Source: Plasmopara viticola (lineage: Eukaryota; Oomycota; Peronosporomycetes; Peronosporales; Peronosporaceae). From it: a stretch of 64,000 bases of DNA. Positions within the stretch are counted from its first letter, which is position 1; every line of letters starts with the position of its first letter. Below the pieces are notes generated by a model. The model was not told the DNA's origin. It worked only from the letters and a program-made list of their open reading frames with translations, and ran no database searches. Where the stretch lies: positions 434,001 through 498,000 of the forward strand of contig MBPM02000008.1 of assembly GCA_001695595.3 (NCBI GenBank). The letters run 5' to 3'. Shown here piece by piece: positions 33,792-44,268 of the stretch. The translations under genes and the position numbers were made by a program.

Positions 33792-35172
33792 CCTCGTGCT
33801 AAGCAAGAAGTACTGTGGCACCATACAACGACTGCTGTCACGAGTGCAATGGAAGCTGTCACTTTTTTTTGCCAATCTGGAAAATGTTGACGTGTTACGG
33901 GAGCTAAAATTCTGCACTTGTCATCCACTCATTAGAAGCCGAGCGAAAAGTCATAACTTATATTTACTTATTATACGCTGAGTAGTGGAGCGGTAATTAT
34001 ACAAATGTCGAGAGTACTAAAATGCTACGATTCTAAGCTAGCGACATGTCCGTTTGAATTCTGGATAGTGCATTGCTTTGGTAATTAGTTACTAGCGATT
34101 ACAAATCAAAAGAAGTCGAATGTTCTCATCCACTTTTGCGCTTAGCAGAAAGCTGATACAAATAGTTTGTGAGGTCACAGGGGCTATCAAACGTCTTGAT
34201 AGTAAGTAACGTTTTGATTGCATAGCTTCTTCGCCCAACACGACCTTCCACCAAACAGTTTTTGACGATGTATTGATGCAAAGCTGCTTTCAAGTAGAAA
34301 AAGTTGGCTCGTAAGACAACCTTGACAAATGTGAATTTGCAGCAGGAAATATAATCCCTTCGACTTTTCCGTAAGCACTCACGAGTCTAAACAGACAAAA
34401 AGACTAATGCTAAATCGGCTCGGCTTAACGTCACAATTCGAAAGGAAAAAAGGCAGTGGCTAGATGTAGGCGCTAACCAGACAAGTTAGTACTAATCAAG
34501 CATGTGTCGCAAAGATGCTGTTTGATTAAAAATACACTGGGTGTTGTTGGAAGAGTCAGCTCTTAAGTGTTTTTGAGAGCATCGAAGAAAATATACAGAA
34601 GGAATACGTTACGGCTTTGACAGACAGAACAAATAAAAATTATTTGCAATGCTTTGGCTTAGTGCTATCGGCTGCGCATTTGTACAGCTGTATTAGTTCA
34701 GTCAAGAGCGAATCATCTCATAAGCGCAAAACGCTCAATTCAAGAAGACACGATGATATTGGGGTTGGCACACGGCTTACTGTTTTTTGTAAACTATCTA
34801 GCTCGCTTGTTGACAACCGTGCGCTTAGAGAGATAATGCGCAGTATGTTTGCTCAGGCGTCACGTTCGTGGACCGATAATTGAGTGTGCATATAACAATA
34901 CGAACAAGAACCGGTCAACATAAATGAGCAGCGACCTCTAATAGAATATTTAGCTTTTAATAGCGCGAACGCTTCCAAAATATGTCAGGGAGAGGCTCAT
35001 AAAACTTTTTCTTCGTTTTTTTATTTAAACTAAGTGCCTGTACATTTATATTTTTCTATCGCTGACCGTGATCAGCAAAACAAAATGACAAAAAGATATT
35101 CAAAGAAAAAGGATAGAAAGTCTAGACATTATACCTAAAGAGGATGAAGTACTATTAAAGTTATACGTTGTT

Positions 35173-35226
35173 CGTAAATACTAAACTTATCTTTTTACAT
35201 TTGAAAAGATAAGTTTAGTATTTACG
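35173..35226. repeat. Perfect 23-bp inverted repeat with 8-nt loop
   Basis: Arms at 35173-35195 (CGTAAATACTAAACTTATCT plus TTT) and 35204-35226 are exact reverse complements around TACATTTG. With two mismatches the pairing extends to about 35165-35234. No gene lies within 2 kb. It looks like a foldback element or a small palindromic insertion. Confidence 0.9.
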
Positions 35227-36246
35227 GACAGCGCATATTTTCGTTTGAGGCCTTTTATGGTCCTAAAAAGGAATGATTCGGCGTTCATCAACCACTTTGC
35301 AAAGCTGTGTCGACGTTGTGTGGCACTTCTTCAATAATATCGCGATCTCAGATCTTCAATTTTATGAATCCTGCGAGGCTCTTAGCACCTCTTTAAAGCG
35401 CTGATCCCGCTTTTATATTGCTGGCACGGCAAGTACAATTCGCTAATTAACGGTTGATTGCACTGATTGTCACTGATTTCTTGGCTTAAAGCTAGTGACT
35501 AAGTACCTCAAAGGATGTGCGCTTATAGCAACCAGCGAGGCTGGAGCACTACAAAAAAAGCGACTTTCTGGTGTAGCTCGGCATCTCACACTGAAACGTG
35601 CGGCAATCCTTTCGCGCAGCAAATTTTTAAATAATAACGAAGCCATAAGTCAAAAACGGCTCCGAGTGCCCGAAAGATGTTTATAGCAGTTAAGACAATT
35701 CCAAATCGCGTTCTAATACCAAACAAGTTCCTGCCTGTTATGTTCTCTTCCCTTACTAAAAATTGACGCTCGATAAAAAGTACACGAATCTTCATTGAAA
35801 TAGCCAACATTTTTAATGCATTACTTTGCACATACTATGCCTTATATTCACCGAAATGTCACATAATTTTGTTCATACCAGGTGCGCGCTGTGACGCCGT
35901 CATTAATTCCACAATTCAGTACACAGATCACATAACCAAAAAGTGTAACGCCTCTTGATTTACCACGCTCGCTTCGATATATTTTCTTTTATCACCAAGG
36001 AGAATTCCAAGAACAATACCAAGTGCATATGCTCGCTCAAGTACACATTATCGTTTCCCAGTAAAAGGCATAAAGCTGAAGCGAGAGTGACCTTCATTAG
36101 CTTTTCTTGAACATCAAGGTCAGCCGCAGAGCGCGTAGTGATGGAAAGGTACTTTAATAGGTTCCATTAAAGTGAGACTTAACATTCTTCAGAGGTCTTA
36201 GCGTCCACAATGCAAGCAAGATTTCTTTAGGGCCGTATGAGCTTAA

Positions 36247-36275
36247 ATAACAAGCAATAGGCTCTTGCTTGTTAT
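36247..36275. repeat. 11-bp hairpin
   Basis: ATAACAAGCAA (36247-36257) and TTGCTTGTTAT (36265-36275) pair perfectly around a 7-nt loop. It is small and in non-coding DNA; it could be chance in AT-rich sequence. Confidence 0.6.
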
Positions 36276-38453
36276 ATGCGGCTGATCGTATTCATAATGT
36301 GGAATGGTGGGAGTGGCTACACATCCGCGCTCGGAGCTTGAGCTCTTATAGCATCATGTCAACGCCGGGACAAAACAAGACGAATTGCCTCAATTTATGT
36401 GCCCATGATGCTTGGTCGAGACAGTTAAGACGGAATTATACAATGATAAGAGGAGCTTGACTTGCAAGCTTCGTCTTTGTCGACGTTTCTTCGCAACAAT
36501 AACATATGAATTGCTCAAAGCTAACAAACCAGCAAAATTATGCGAAACTTTGGCTCAGTAATTTGGACAAAAAGTTCATCCATCTCAAGGAAATTACCCA
36601 AGAACCGTAAATGCATTGGTGAGAAGCATTTAAGGGTAATGCGCATAGCCGCCATGTAGTCGATCTGGGACCGAAGTCTTCCCGAAGTAAATCTCTTCTG
36701 TAATCGCCACGCGAGGAGTGTCCACGGAAAAGTCCTTACATGTGCAAGAGAAGTGCTTAGCGCCCCAGCTTGTGTCATATCAGTAATACCCATCTGGGAG
36801 ACTTATTACTTCCTTGTTAAAACCACTGTATTGAGAGTGAGTAGGCCTCTTACATCACGACACCCTGTGACAATACCCGGCGGAGAGTAAGTCGCAAAGT
36901 ATGTCGCTAAATGTGCCAGTGTTTAGGTCGCTAGGAATCGATCTAGGGATAAATTACGGGCTGTTGGATCGAACTTTACCCTTTCCTTTTTAATTCTTGG
37001 CTCTGATGATATTACTAACGAGGGTAACATCATGTGTGTTACCTTGGGATTCGTCGTGAGCTGTTTAACGCTATTGAGATCGTCTAAGAGAGATCTGAGA
37101 CCGGAATGCTCCCTTTGAAAGTTTCTCTGGATATCCCGTCTTGATGCTGAGAGCTTCTCCATGGCCGGTGAAACCGACGACAAGATTTTTTACATTTTAA
37201 GGCCAACGACCGGCTGGCAGGGCATGTTAACAGCTATGATGCTCCTATTGGTCCCAGTAGGTGATGATATAGGCTTGCAGTTTCGAAGGGCTTACAGCGC
37301 TCTATAGACACTTCATCGCCCAAATGCTTAGGTGTTTGGGTATTAGGGACGGGTACACAAAAGTCTGCGTTATGCCCGTGCTAGAGGTTTTTCCAAAAGT
37401 CTCTTCTGCTTGAGCAACTTCTTGGTGCGCACGCTAGTCACTAAGGCAAAGGCGTAGCCTTCAGTGGGGACGTAGCTTTGGGAGGTGACGTAGTCTTTAC
37501 CGAAAGAGTTGTCTTTTGCGCGGTTCGCTCTTTGGTGCAAAAGCAAACCTTTTAGTATCAAGCTGAATGGCTAAGTCGACCGGCAGCCTTTGTTGCTGAA
37601 TTTTTGATATCTTTATGACCAGACCAGCCTTTGTATTTGAGACAACATTAGCGATGAACGACGCTTTTCTATCTCCTAGTGGAGGGGGATGTAGCGGGTA
37701 GGCAAACAAAGCTGAGTATTAATATCGAAAGCTACCTCCCTATTAAGCAACGCCACAAACCGTTAAGCCAGCAACCCTTTAAACAAAGCATCAATCCACT
37801 TAGCTCTTGGTGCTTAATAGAGCTGTGCATTATTAAATACCTCGAAACATTTACAAAAAGTCCTTGTTCTAGCAAATCGAGTCAATTTTCTATAATTTAA
37901 TGGTAAGATCAAGATACTTCGTTCAACAAAATAATCTTAAATTTGTGCTTTCTTGCACACTTCGTTATCTTAAGACCTTAAGAAGCGCCTTGCATCAAGA
38001 TTAAGTATATCTTATATACGCTTTAAACATGACAGATATCATGGACGCAAGAGCGGTAAATCAGAAGAAGAGAGCCAAGACTTCTTTCTAGACCAACTTT
38101 CCTCTTAAATCGCTCACTGAAAAATCGCAAACTACCTGCACGCCGCAATTTGCTGTATGACCCTGTTGTTCTTGTTGTAAGTAAGCTAATAGCACCACCA
38201 GCGCACATTGTTTAAGTATGTAGTTTTTTTGTGAGTGAACGACATGAGGACAAGCAAACGTAATGTACTTCTTCCTTTAGACTCAAATTTCGGTACATCA
38301 TTTATACATTGGCGAAATTGTACGGATTTTTAATATGAAGAGCTAAAGCTGTATTCTCTAACTACAAAGTCGACCAAATAAAAGCATAAAATTTCGATTG
38401 GCAAAATTGTCTTGGACAGGCAAAGCACCCGAGATCCACAATCCGTTCCTAGA

Positions 38454-40099
38454 CTAACCAGCGGCCGCTTCAAGCGCTTGAATGAGTTCGTCTACACGTG
38501 CTGCATTCACCTTAAGTAAGAATTGTGTCAATTCACCGTCTTCGGCCTGCAGCGCCAGCGTCACGCCCGCCTTTTTACCCTTGACTTCGTGTGGACGAAG
38601 AGCAATTCCCTTGTACAATGCCGCATTCAACACGATCTTGCCTATTTCATTTCGGACGAGGATCCTCGAACTTTTCGTCTCCTTGTTAACAAGCACCTTA
38701 AGCGGGTGCACACCTTTGTCTACCCAACGCTTTTCGTTCTTTTTGAATTCATAAATTTTGGTCTTTTCGGATTCAAACTTGCATTCATCGTCGGGGGAAT
38801 CAGCCTGTTACAATACAAAAGTCGAGACATGAATTGATCAGCACAAAACGTTATCGACAACAACAAAAGGAATGAGTCGCTTTACAGACCTTGATGATCA
38901 CAGTGGCTTCCTCGCGTCCAATGTTCTCCTCATCTTCATCGCCAGTGACTGCTGGGGTAGCATTCGAAGTACTGGACGACAAAGCGCCAAAGTTGAATCC
39001 TCCAGTTGCATTGCCTGTAGTGCTATTGGACGCAATCAAGTTGCCAAATAAAGGTCCAGTAGCGGGGGCTGAAGAGGTTGCCGTCGCTGGTTTGGGAAGA
39101 CTTCCAAATGAGAACGCAGGTGTCGACTTTTCCTCCGAATTGATCGATTGAGAAGAAAAGAGCGAGCTGCTGCCACCACCAAATGAACTTTTATCCGGCT
39201 TGTTCTTGATGGAAGGTTCTGCTAGCTCACGATTCTTCGTTGACGAGCCATTGACACTGCTTTTGTTGGCTTTTGCGGGGTCGTTTCTTGTCGTGGCGGC
39301 GAAATTGAATGAGAATCCGCTTGGAGTGGAAGCATTATCGGAACTTGGTGGCACATTAGAACTTTGCCCAGCAGGAACAGGAGGTGGATTAGCGGAAAAC
39401 AAAGAAGGGGCCGCACGCTTGGTCTCGTTGATAGCCACAGGCTTAGTGGACGCATGTTTAGTCGCAAGATCATCCGCATACTTTAGATAATCCTGAAATT
39501 TTGCAAAAGCCACGCATAACGCTAAAACAAGTATACACAACCCGACCTCCTTCTATCATAACCCACCTGAACGGAAGAGACCCAGCTTGCGCTCAAATTC
39601 TTTTGTGCCTGACCATTCACAAAAGCCAAAAACGCCTTATTCAGTCCTTCCATCGCTTGCTGGTACGAGCTCGCTGCTACAATTCTTGAGGTACTACTTG
39701 TACTCTCTGCAATTGACTGAGAGGTGCTTGTAAGTCCAGAAAAGCCCGCAAAGGGGTTCGACGAAGCAGGAGGCTGCACCGTCGTGAGTCCCTATAGTTG
39801 CCTCACACAAGCGTCTGATTACATCGTCGATGGCTCCCTTCAACATCATCTTTTAAACGGACCTGAAAGCCTCCAAACGGATTCGTCTTGGCCGTAGCAG
39901 CTTCAGTAGCAGCTACTGCCGTTAGTTTGGCCGCCAGCGGGCGATTGCCGACGCGCGCCTTGACGATCTTACGCTTGCGGATGGATTCGTCGCTTGCGCG
40001 TTGAAACCCAATCTCGAAAGAGTCGGCACTCACATCATCCTCGATAGCCTCGTACTCCTCGCGGCGCATCTGGCCAGTCTCATTGCGTCGCTTCGACAT
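38454..40099 (-). CDS. NUP50: Nucleoporin NUP50 (FG repeats plus RanBP1 domain)
   Basis: Mobile nucleoporin of the nuclear basket that helps release cargo from importin-alpha. My model is complement(join(38454..38804, 38890..39492, 39567..39791, 39863..40099)), 471 residues, against 468 in human. The N-terminal importin-binding segment MSKRRNETGQ...FEIGFQRAS...IRKRKIVKAR resembles human MAKRNAEKELTDRNWD...EEVLKNRAIKKAKRR. A NPFGGF/NPFAGF region and a MEGLNKAFLAFV helix follow. Scattered FG units lie in a Ser/Thr/Pro-rich linker (PAFSFGSLPKP, GPLFGN, GGFNFGAL). The C terminus is a Ran-binding domain (KIYEFKKNEKRWVDKGVHPL, SRILVRNEIGKIVLNA). All introns are 71-85 bp, in phase. It is in tandem with SCO1. 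Confidence 0.92.
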
Positions 40100-40253
40100 T
40101 GCCAACGAGTTGTTCGTTCCGACAACTAATCCACGGTGATACAATGGCTCTTCCTGAAGCTTATCAAGTTTTATCCTTGGTAATGTATGTTGACAAAGCA
40201 ACTACTTAATTCGTGCGTCGTTGTAAATCGTTGCCTTATTCTGAGTTAACTAA

Positions 40254-41167
40254 TTAAAAATGCGACTTAATCTTTGCAACAATGTCATCGACGCGGGCAG
40301 TCTGCGTGAAAAAGTCAAGAAAGTCGCCGTCAGGACTAACGAGATACATGACGATAGAGTGGTCGACCAAGTAGTCATCGTCATCATTTTCGTTCTCATC
40401 GGCCTTGGAAAAGTAGACACGATATGCTTTCGCGATGTCAGCCACCTGCGCGCGCGTTCCTGTGAGCATTTTCATCTTGGGGTGGAAGTCTGCTTTGTAG
40501 AGCTTCATTTGTGCAATGGTGTCACGTCGAGGATCTACTGTGACAAATAGCGGCACCACTTCCGGCGACTTTTCCGTCTCTAGTTTGTCCAGAACATCAC
40601 TGATGCGCACCAACTCATTGGGGCAAATGTCGGGGCAGTGGGTAAAGCCAAAGTAGAGGAGCGTGTACTTGCCGCGGAACGACGCATCTGTCACTGCACG
40701 CCTTGTATCACAGTCCACTAGGGTCCACGGTCCTCCTAACAGTGGCTTCCCTACAGAAGTCACCTTGGACGTAGCTGTCAAAAAATTCAGGTAGCGATAA
40801 AAGGGTAAGCCATTGCGGCAGCCTGTAAACAATCCGTCTTGACTACGCACATTGAGTCTGCAATCGGTCTTTTTCCGACACGTAATAGTACACAGCACCA
40901 CTTCCAACGATACCTGCCAGTGCAAGTCCGCTCCAGGAAATTGGCTACAAAAGGAGAATCATCAATCAACGAGCCAAATGTTAGCAACATTCTTTGATTC
41001 TCAATCGCTTTCAGCTGTAGGACACGGCAGCATGAAATACCCACCCCAAACTTTTCAGTGCGTGTTCCAGATAGTGATTTATTTGAACACATGCGGCGGG
41101 TTGCTCGTGCTCTTGTCGTTGGTCTGCAACGCAGCGTCTTCATCGCTTTCATTAATCGACTTGCCAT
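40254..41167 (-). CDS. SCO1: Cytochrome oxidase copper chaperone SCO1
   Basis: Inner-membrane thioredoxin-fold protein that delivers copper to the CuA site of cytochrome oxidase subunit 2. My model is complement(join(40254..40774, 40851..40944, 41045..41167)), 245 residues. Exon 1 gives a basic mitochondrial presequence ending TRTEKFG. Exon 2 continues PISWSGLALAGIVGSGAVYY, the conserved GP(V/I)SW segment and single membrane span. Exon 3 has LLGGPWTLVD, GKYTLLYFGFTHCPDICPNE with the copper-binding CxxxC, and VDHSIVMYLVSPDG with the third ligand histidine. The residues needed for copper transfer are all present. The first ATG (41167) is used; a second lies five codons in. It is head-to-head with NAA25. 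Confidence 0.95.
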
Positions 41168-41262
41168 GATGATAAAAAGTGAGTTTTCGACAAACTTTTG
41201 ATTTCAGCGAATCACTATCGCTTATCGACTGGCGGCGACGGCCCCACTCACGGATACGCATC
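41168..41262. promoter_or_regulatory. 95-bp bidirectional promoter, SCO1 / NAA25
   Basis: Only 95 bp separate the two divergent ATG codons. The NAA25 frame is open across the gap from a GTG at 41179, but that extension has no family similarity. A TTTTGATTTCAG stretch could be a leader splice acceptor. No TATA box was seen. Confidence 0.45.
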
Positions 41263-44199
41263 ATGTCGGGCGATGCGCGACTTGTGGCTCGCTATGTGCG
41301 GCCAATTTATGAGGCAATAGAAAACCGTCAGTACAAGAACGCCATTAAGCTTTGTGCGCATAAGCGAGTGGCCCATCTCGACATTGTGCAGGTGCTCAAA
41401 GCGCACTCGCTGGAACGTATGGGTCACGCGGAGGAAGCACTTGATATATGCCGCTGCATTCAGCTTAAACAGCCTACAGACGAAATGCTACTTAACACTA
41501 TGAACTTGGTCTTTAAGCTAGCCGAGTGCGAGCATGAGATGCTGCCAACGTTCGAGCACGCGTGCGCAGTGAGCAAACCCAACGAAGAGCTCTTTCAGTC
41601 GCTATTCGTGAGCTACGCACGCTGCAGCGCCTTCCTTAAGCAGCAGCAAACGGCACTTAAAATGTTTAAAGCTTTCGGCAATATCAAGTACGTGTGCTGG
41701 GCAGCACTCAGTATGTTGCTGCAGGTGGAGCACGACGGCACTCCAGCACGTATGCTAGCGTTGGCCGAAAAGATGCTTCTCAAGACGTTAAGAGAGTCAA
41801 AGTCGGACAATGGAGAAGCATTGCAATTGACGGTCCTGATCATGCAGCTCCAAGGCAACCATCAGAGTGCATTGGAAGCTTTTGACGAGTTTATAAAAAT
41901 GGATGATGATAGCAAAGTAAAGGAGAATGTGACGCTAGGACGGGCTGCTGAAGGTGAAGGAGCATACGACGAAGAGATTGAGTTGGGACCAATGCAGGCT
42001 ATTGACAGGCTGTCGTTGGAGGCAGCACTGGCAAAAAATGTGGCAAATTGGACGCGTTGTGTGGCGGTGAATCAAAAGCTTTTGGAGAATTTCAACGCTG
42101 ATGACTGGACGTTCTTAAAGGACTACATTGCTGCTCAAATCGAAGAAAGGGCTAATTGCTCGACGGATGAGCTCCTCGCGCTTGAAAACGAACTCACAAA
42201 ATTTTTAAATGACTTAGCGCTTCGCCCGGGTAACGAACGCATACGAGGTCCTGCTTTTTCCCGTATCCTTGTTAGTCGTGCGATTCTGGAGCGTTTGCAA
42301 GCAGGAGATACGGCGATACCGAAGGTGGAGACGAGGTTGCAAGAGAATATTGTTGCATATGCAGATCGATTTCACTCCAAGACTTGCTGCTTTACTGATT
42401 TGAAACAGTACTTCACTTTGTACTTGGAGGAGAGCACAACCGTATCGACACTTGCGAAAGCGAATTTGATCAATCACTTTGAGAAAATGTCGATGGAGTC
42501 CGCGAGATTGTTGAAGCACAAGCCGACTAGCGACAACTTGGATGAAGATGCTTATAAAATCGGACAAGGAACTTTGAGCAAACGTCTGCTTGCACTTAAG
42601 ACGCTTCGCTTTTTAAAGTACTTTGACAATGCAGAGCACTGTTCAGAAGACAATTTGGTTCAATTGGTGGACGAGCTTGAGGAAGAATATGAAGCAACGA
42701 ACTGGCTCAACGTTGGCAGTGCTGGTGGCCAGCGAGAGGTACAGCTCACAGATGACCTAGTGCTACTTGCGGCACACTTTTTGCTTGATAGTTATCAGCG
42801 ATCAAGTAGGCATCGTTTGTACTTAGAGCGAGCTGCAGGACTATTGGAGTACGGATTGGCAAAGAGCGCATACAATTTTCAAATGAAACTCCTTTTGTCT
42901 CGAGTGTACGGCTACATGGGAGCTGCTGAGGCAATGCTGAGCCGCCATGCGGAGCTGGATATCAAGTACGTGCAACTGGACTCGTTGTCGTTTTTGGTGC
43001 TGGATAAAATGCTTGACCTGTGTCAGTATCCTGAAGCACAGGTGCTTATAAATCGAATCATAGCCTTACATCACAGCACGGCAAAAGACACACCCGAGCA
43101 TATTGCTCGTGCGTACCGACTTGGTGTGTATTCCAAGGTCGTAGATATGTCTCGGTTTCTGCACAAGCGTATGAAGAAGTCTCACACGCTGGCCATTAGC
43201 AAAGGCGAGGCGCTGCGCTTTGAGCTGTTGAAAGCTTTTGCATCGGGGCCCGCAAGACTCTACGAGCTGGTGTCATCTTCAAGTTTCAATGCGCAAGTTG
43301 CTGGCCTCGAAAACATGCTCGTGTCAGATGGAGCCGAGCTGTCATACAATCAGCATCGAGAAGTCATTGTCGACTGGACGGCTCAGCAACATGTTCCGAC
43401 AGGCGACTCGTTCGCTCAAGACAATGCGCCTCTTGTGGAGTGTGATCGCTCTGCAGATGCAGCGTCGTCTGTGTTGTGGCTAAAGCTCCGTGTGCTGGTG
43501 CCTAAATTGCTAAAAGAGCTTGCAGACGATGATTCTACCGCTTTGCTTGACTTGCAACAAGAGTATGATGACATTGTGACACAGCTTCACCACCGAAAGT
43601 CGACTTCTCGAGAGCTTCCGCTCCACGCAAATCTCTGGCAATGGAGTTCCAAAGCAATCGCCGCATCTGCGCACTTAGTATTGAGTCAAGGTCAAGACAA
43701 GACAGAGTTGGCAGACCTGTCTGCAGCGCTTAAGCAACTCCAGTGCGACTTTACTGCGATAGTGGACCAACTTGGCGCAAACTTGGTATTGCGTGACGCT
43801 GAGACTTGGAGCGATTCAGTAGCTTTATCACCGTATGGAGTATTCACATTGTCATCTTTGTTGTTGGACGCCGGTCTCTCGTCGCTGTGTGCGTTGGCAC
43901 TTGCGCATCGCAAGCTGCTCAAGAAAAAAAACAAGAAGAGCGAGCACGTCTTATCCTTGGCCTCTGCCCTGCGCAACCTGTTAAAGCACATGCAGGAGGC
44001 GCTCTCGTCGCTACAGACGCGCGTTGGTGCGCTTCACTTTACGTCGCAAACCTTGTCAAACGATGCGTCTTCACCAAAGGATCGGGCCATGCACAAGGCG
44101 CGATTGAATGTCTTGACGTCGCACCAGTTACTTCAAACGCGACTGGTGAAGTTGCTGCAAGAGCGGTGTGCTAGTATCCGCAACATTTTACAAAAGTAA
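41263..44199 (+). CDS. NAA25: NatB acetyltransferase auxiliary subunit NAA25 (Mdm20)
   Basis: Ribosome-anchoring TPR partner of NAA20; the complex acetylates N-terminal Met-Asp/Glu/Asn/Gln. A 978-residue intronless ORF, similar in length to human (972). The start is the ATG at 41263 (MSGDARLVARYVRPIYEAI), comparable with human RRLRPIYDYLDNG. TPR repeats follow: NAIKLCAHKR, VLKAHSLERMGHAEEALDIC, LFQSLFVSYARC and YVCWAALSMLLQ. The central region has helical solenoid sequence such as LLALKTLRFLKYFDN and LYLERAAGLLEYGL, typical of this family. The C-terminal part is alpha-helical with a basic KLLKKKNKKSE patch. WDR59 follows only 69 bp downstream in the same direction. Confidence 0.93.
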   Translation: MSGDARLVARYVRPIYEAIENRQYKNAIKLCAHKRVAHLDIVQVLKAHSLERMGHAEEALDICRCIQLKQPTDEMLLNTMNLVFKLAECEHEMLPTFEHACAVSKPNEELFQSLFVSYARCSAFLKQQQTALKMFKAFGNIKYVCWAALSMLLQVEHDGTPARMLALAEKMLLKTLRESKSDNGEALQLTVLIMQLQGNHQSALEAFDEFIKMDDDSKVKENVTLGRAAEGEGAYDEEIELGPMQAIDRLSLEAALAKNVANWTRCVAVNQKLLENFNADDWTFLKDYIAAQIEERANCSTDELLALENELTKFLNDLALRPGNERIRGPAFSRILVSRAILERLQAGDTAIPKVETRLQENIVAYADRFHSKTCCFTDLKQYFTLYLEESTTVSTLAKANLINHFEKMSMESARLLKHKPTSDNLDEDAYKIGQGTLSKRLLALKTLRFLKYFDNAEHCSEDNLVQLVDELEEEYEATNWLNVGSAGGQREVQLTDDLVLLAAHFLLDSYQRSSRHRLYLERAAGLLEYGLAKSAYNFQMKLLLSRVYGYMGAAEAMLSRHAELDIKYVQLDSLSFLVLDKMLDLCQYPEAQVLINRIIALHHSTAKDTPEHIARAYRLGVYSKVVDMSRFLHKRMKKSHTLAISKGEALRFELLKAFASGPARLYELVSSSSFNAQVAGLENMLVSDGAELSYNQHREVIVDWTAQQHVPTGDSFAQDNAPLVECDRSADAASSVLWLKLRVLVPKLLKELADDDSTALLDLQQEYDDIVTQLHHRKSTSRELPLHANLWQWSSKAIAASAHLVLSQGQDKTELADLSAALKQLQCDFTAIVDQLGANLVLRDAETWSDSVALSPYGVFTLSSLLLDAGLSSLCALALAHRKLLKKKNKKSEHVLSLASALRNLLKHMQEALSSLQTRVGALHFTSQTLSNDASSPKDRAMHKARLNVLTSHQLLQTRLVKLLQERCASIRNILQK

Positions 44200-44268
44200 C
44201 TTTAAAAAGATAGAGTGTGTGTTTAGTGCTCAAATGGTTGCCCTTTTTCAGTCAAAGTGCAAGCAGAG

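Larger units (their letters stand above)
31885..38453. other. Gene-poor desert 3
   Basis: About 6.6 kb between the LarA-like gene and NUP50. It contains a gypsy protease remnant (33525-33791), a perfect 23-bp inverted repeat (35173-35226) and a smaller hairpin (36247-36275). Other frames (32408-32770, 36521-36793, 36923-37183, 37370-37709) are under 125 codons and not recognisable. I see no tRNA gene. Confidence 0.55.

Noticed and set aside
37370..38208. Short minus-strand frames with RSLR/RLLEK-like strings considered as RxLR effector candidates
   Set aside because: No secretion signal before the motif, no downstream EER, and the frames overlap each other; basic strings alone are not evidence.
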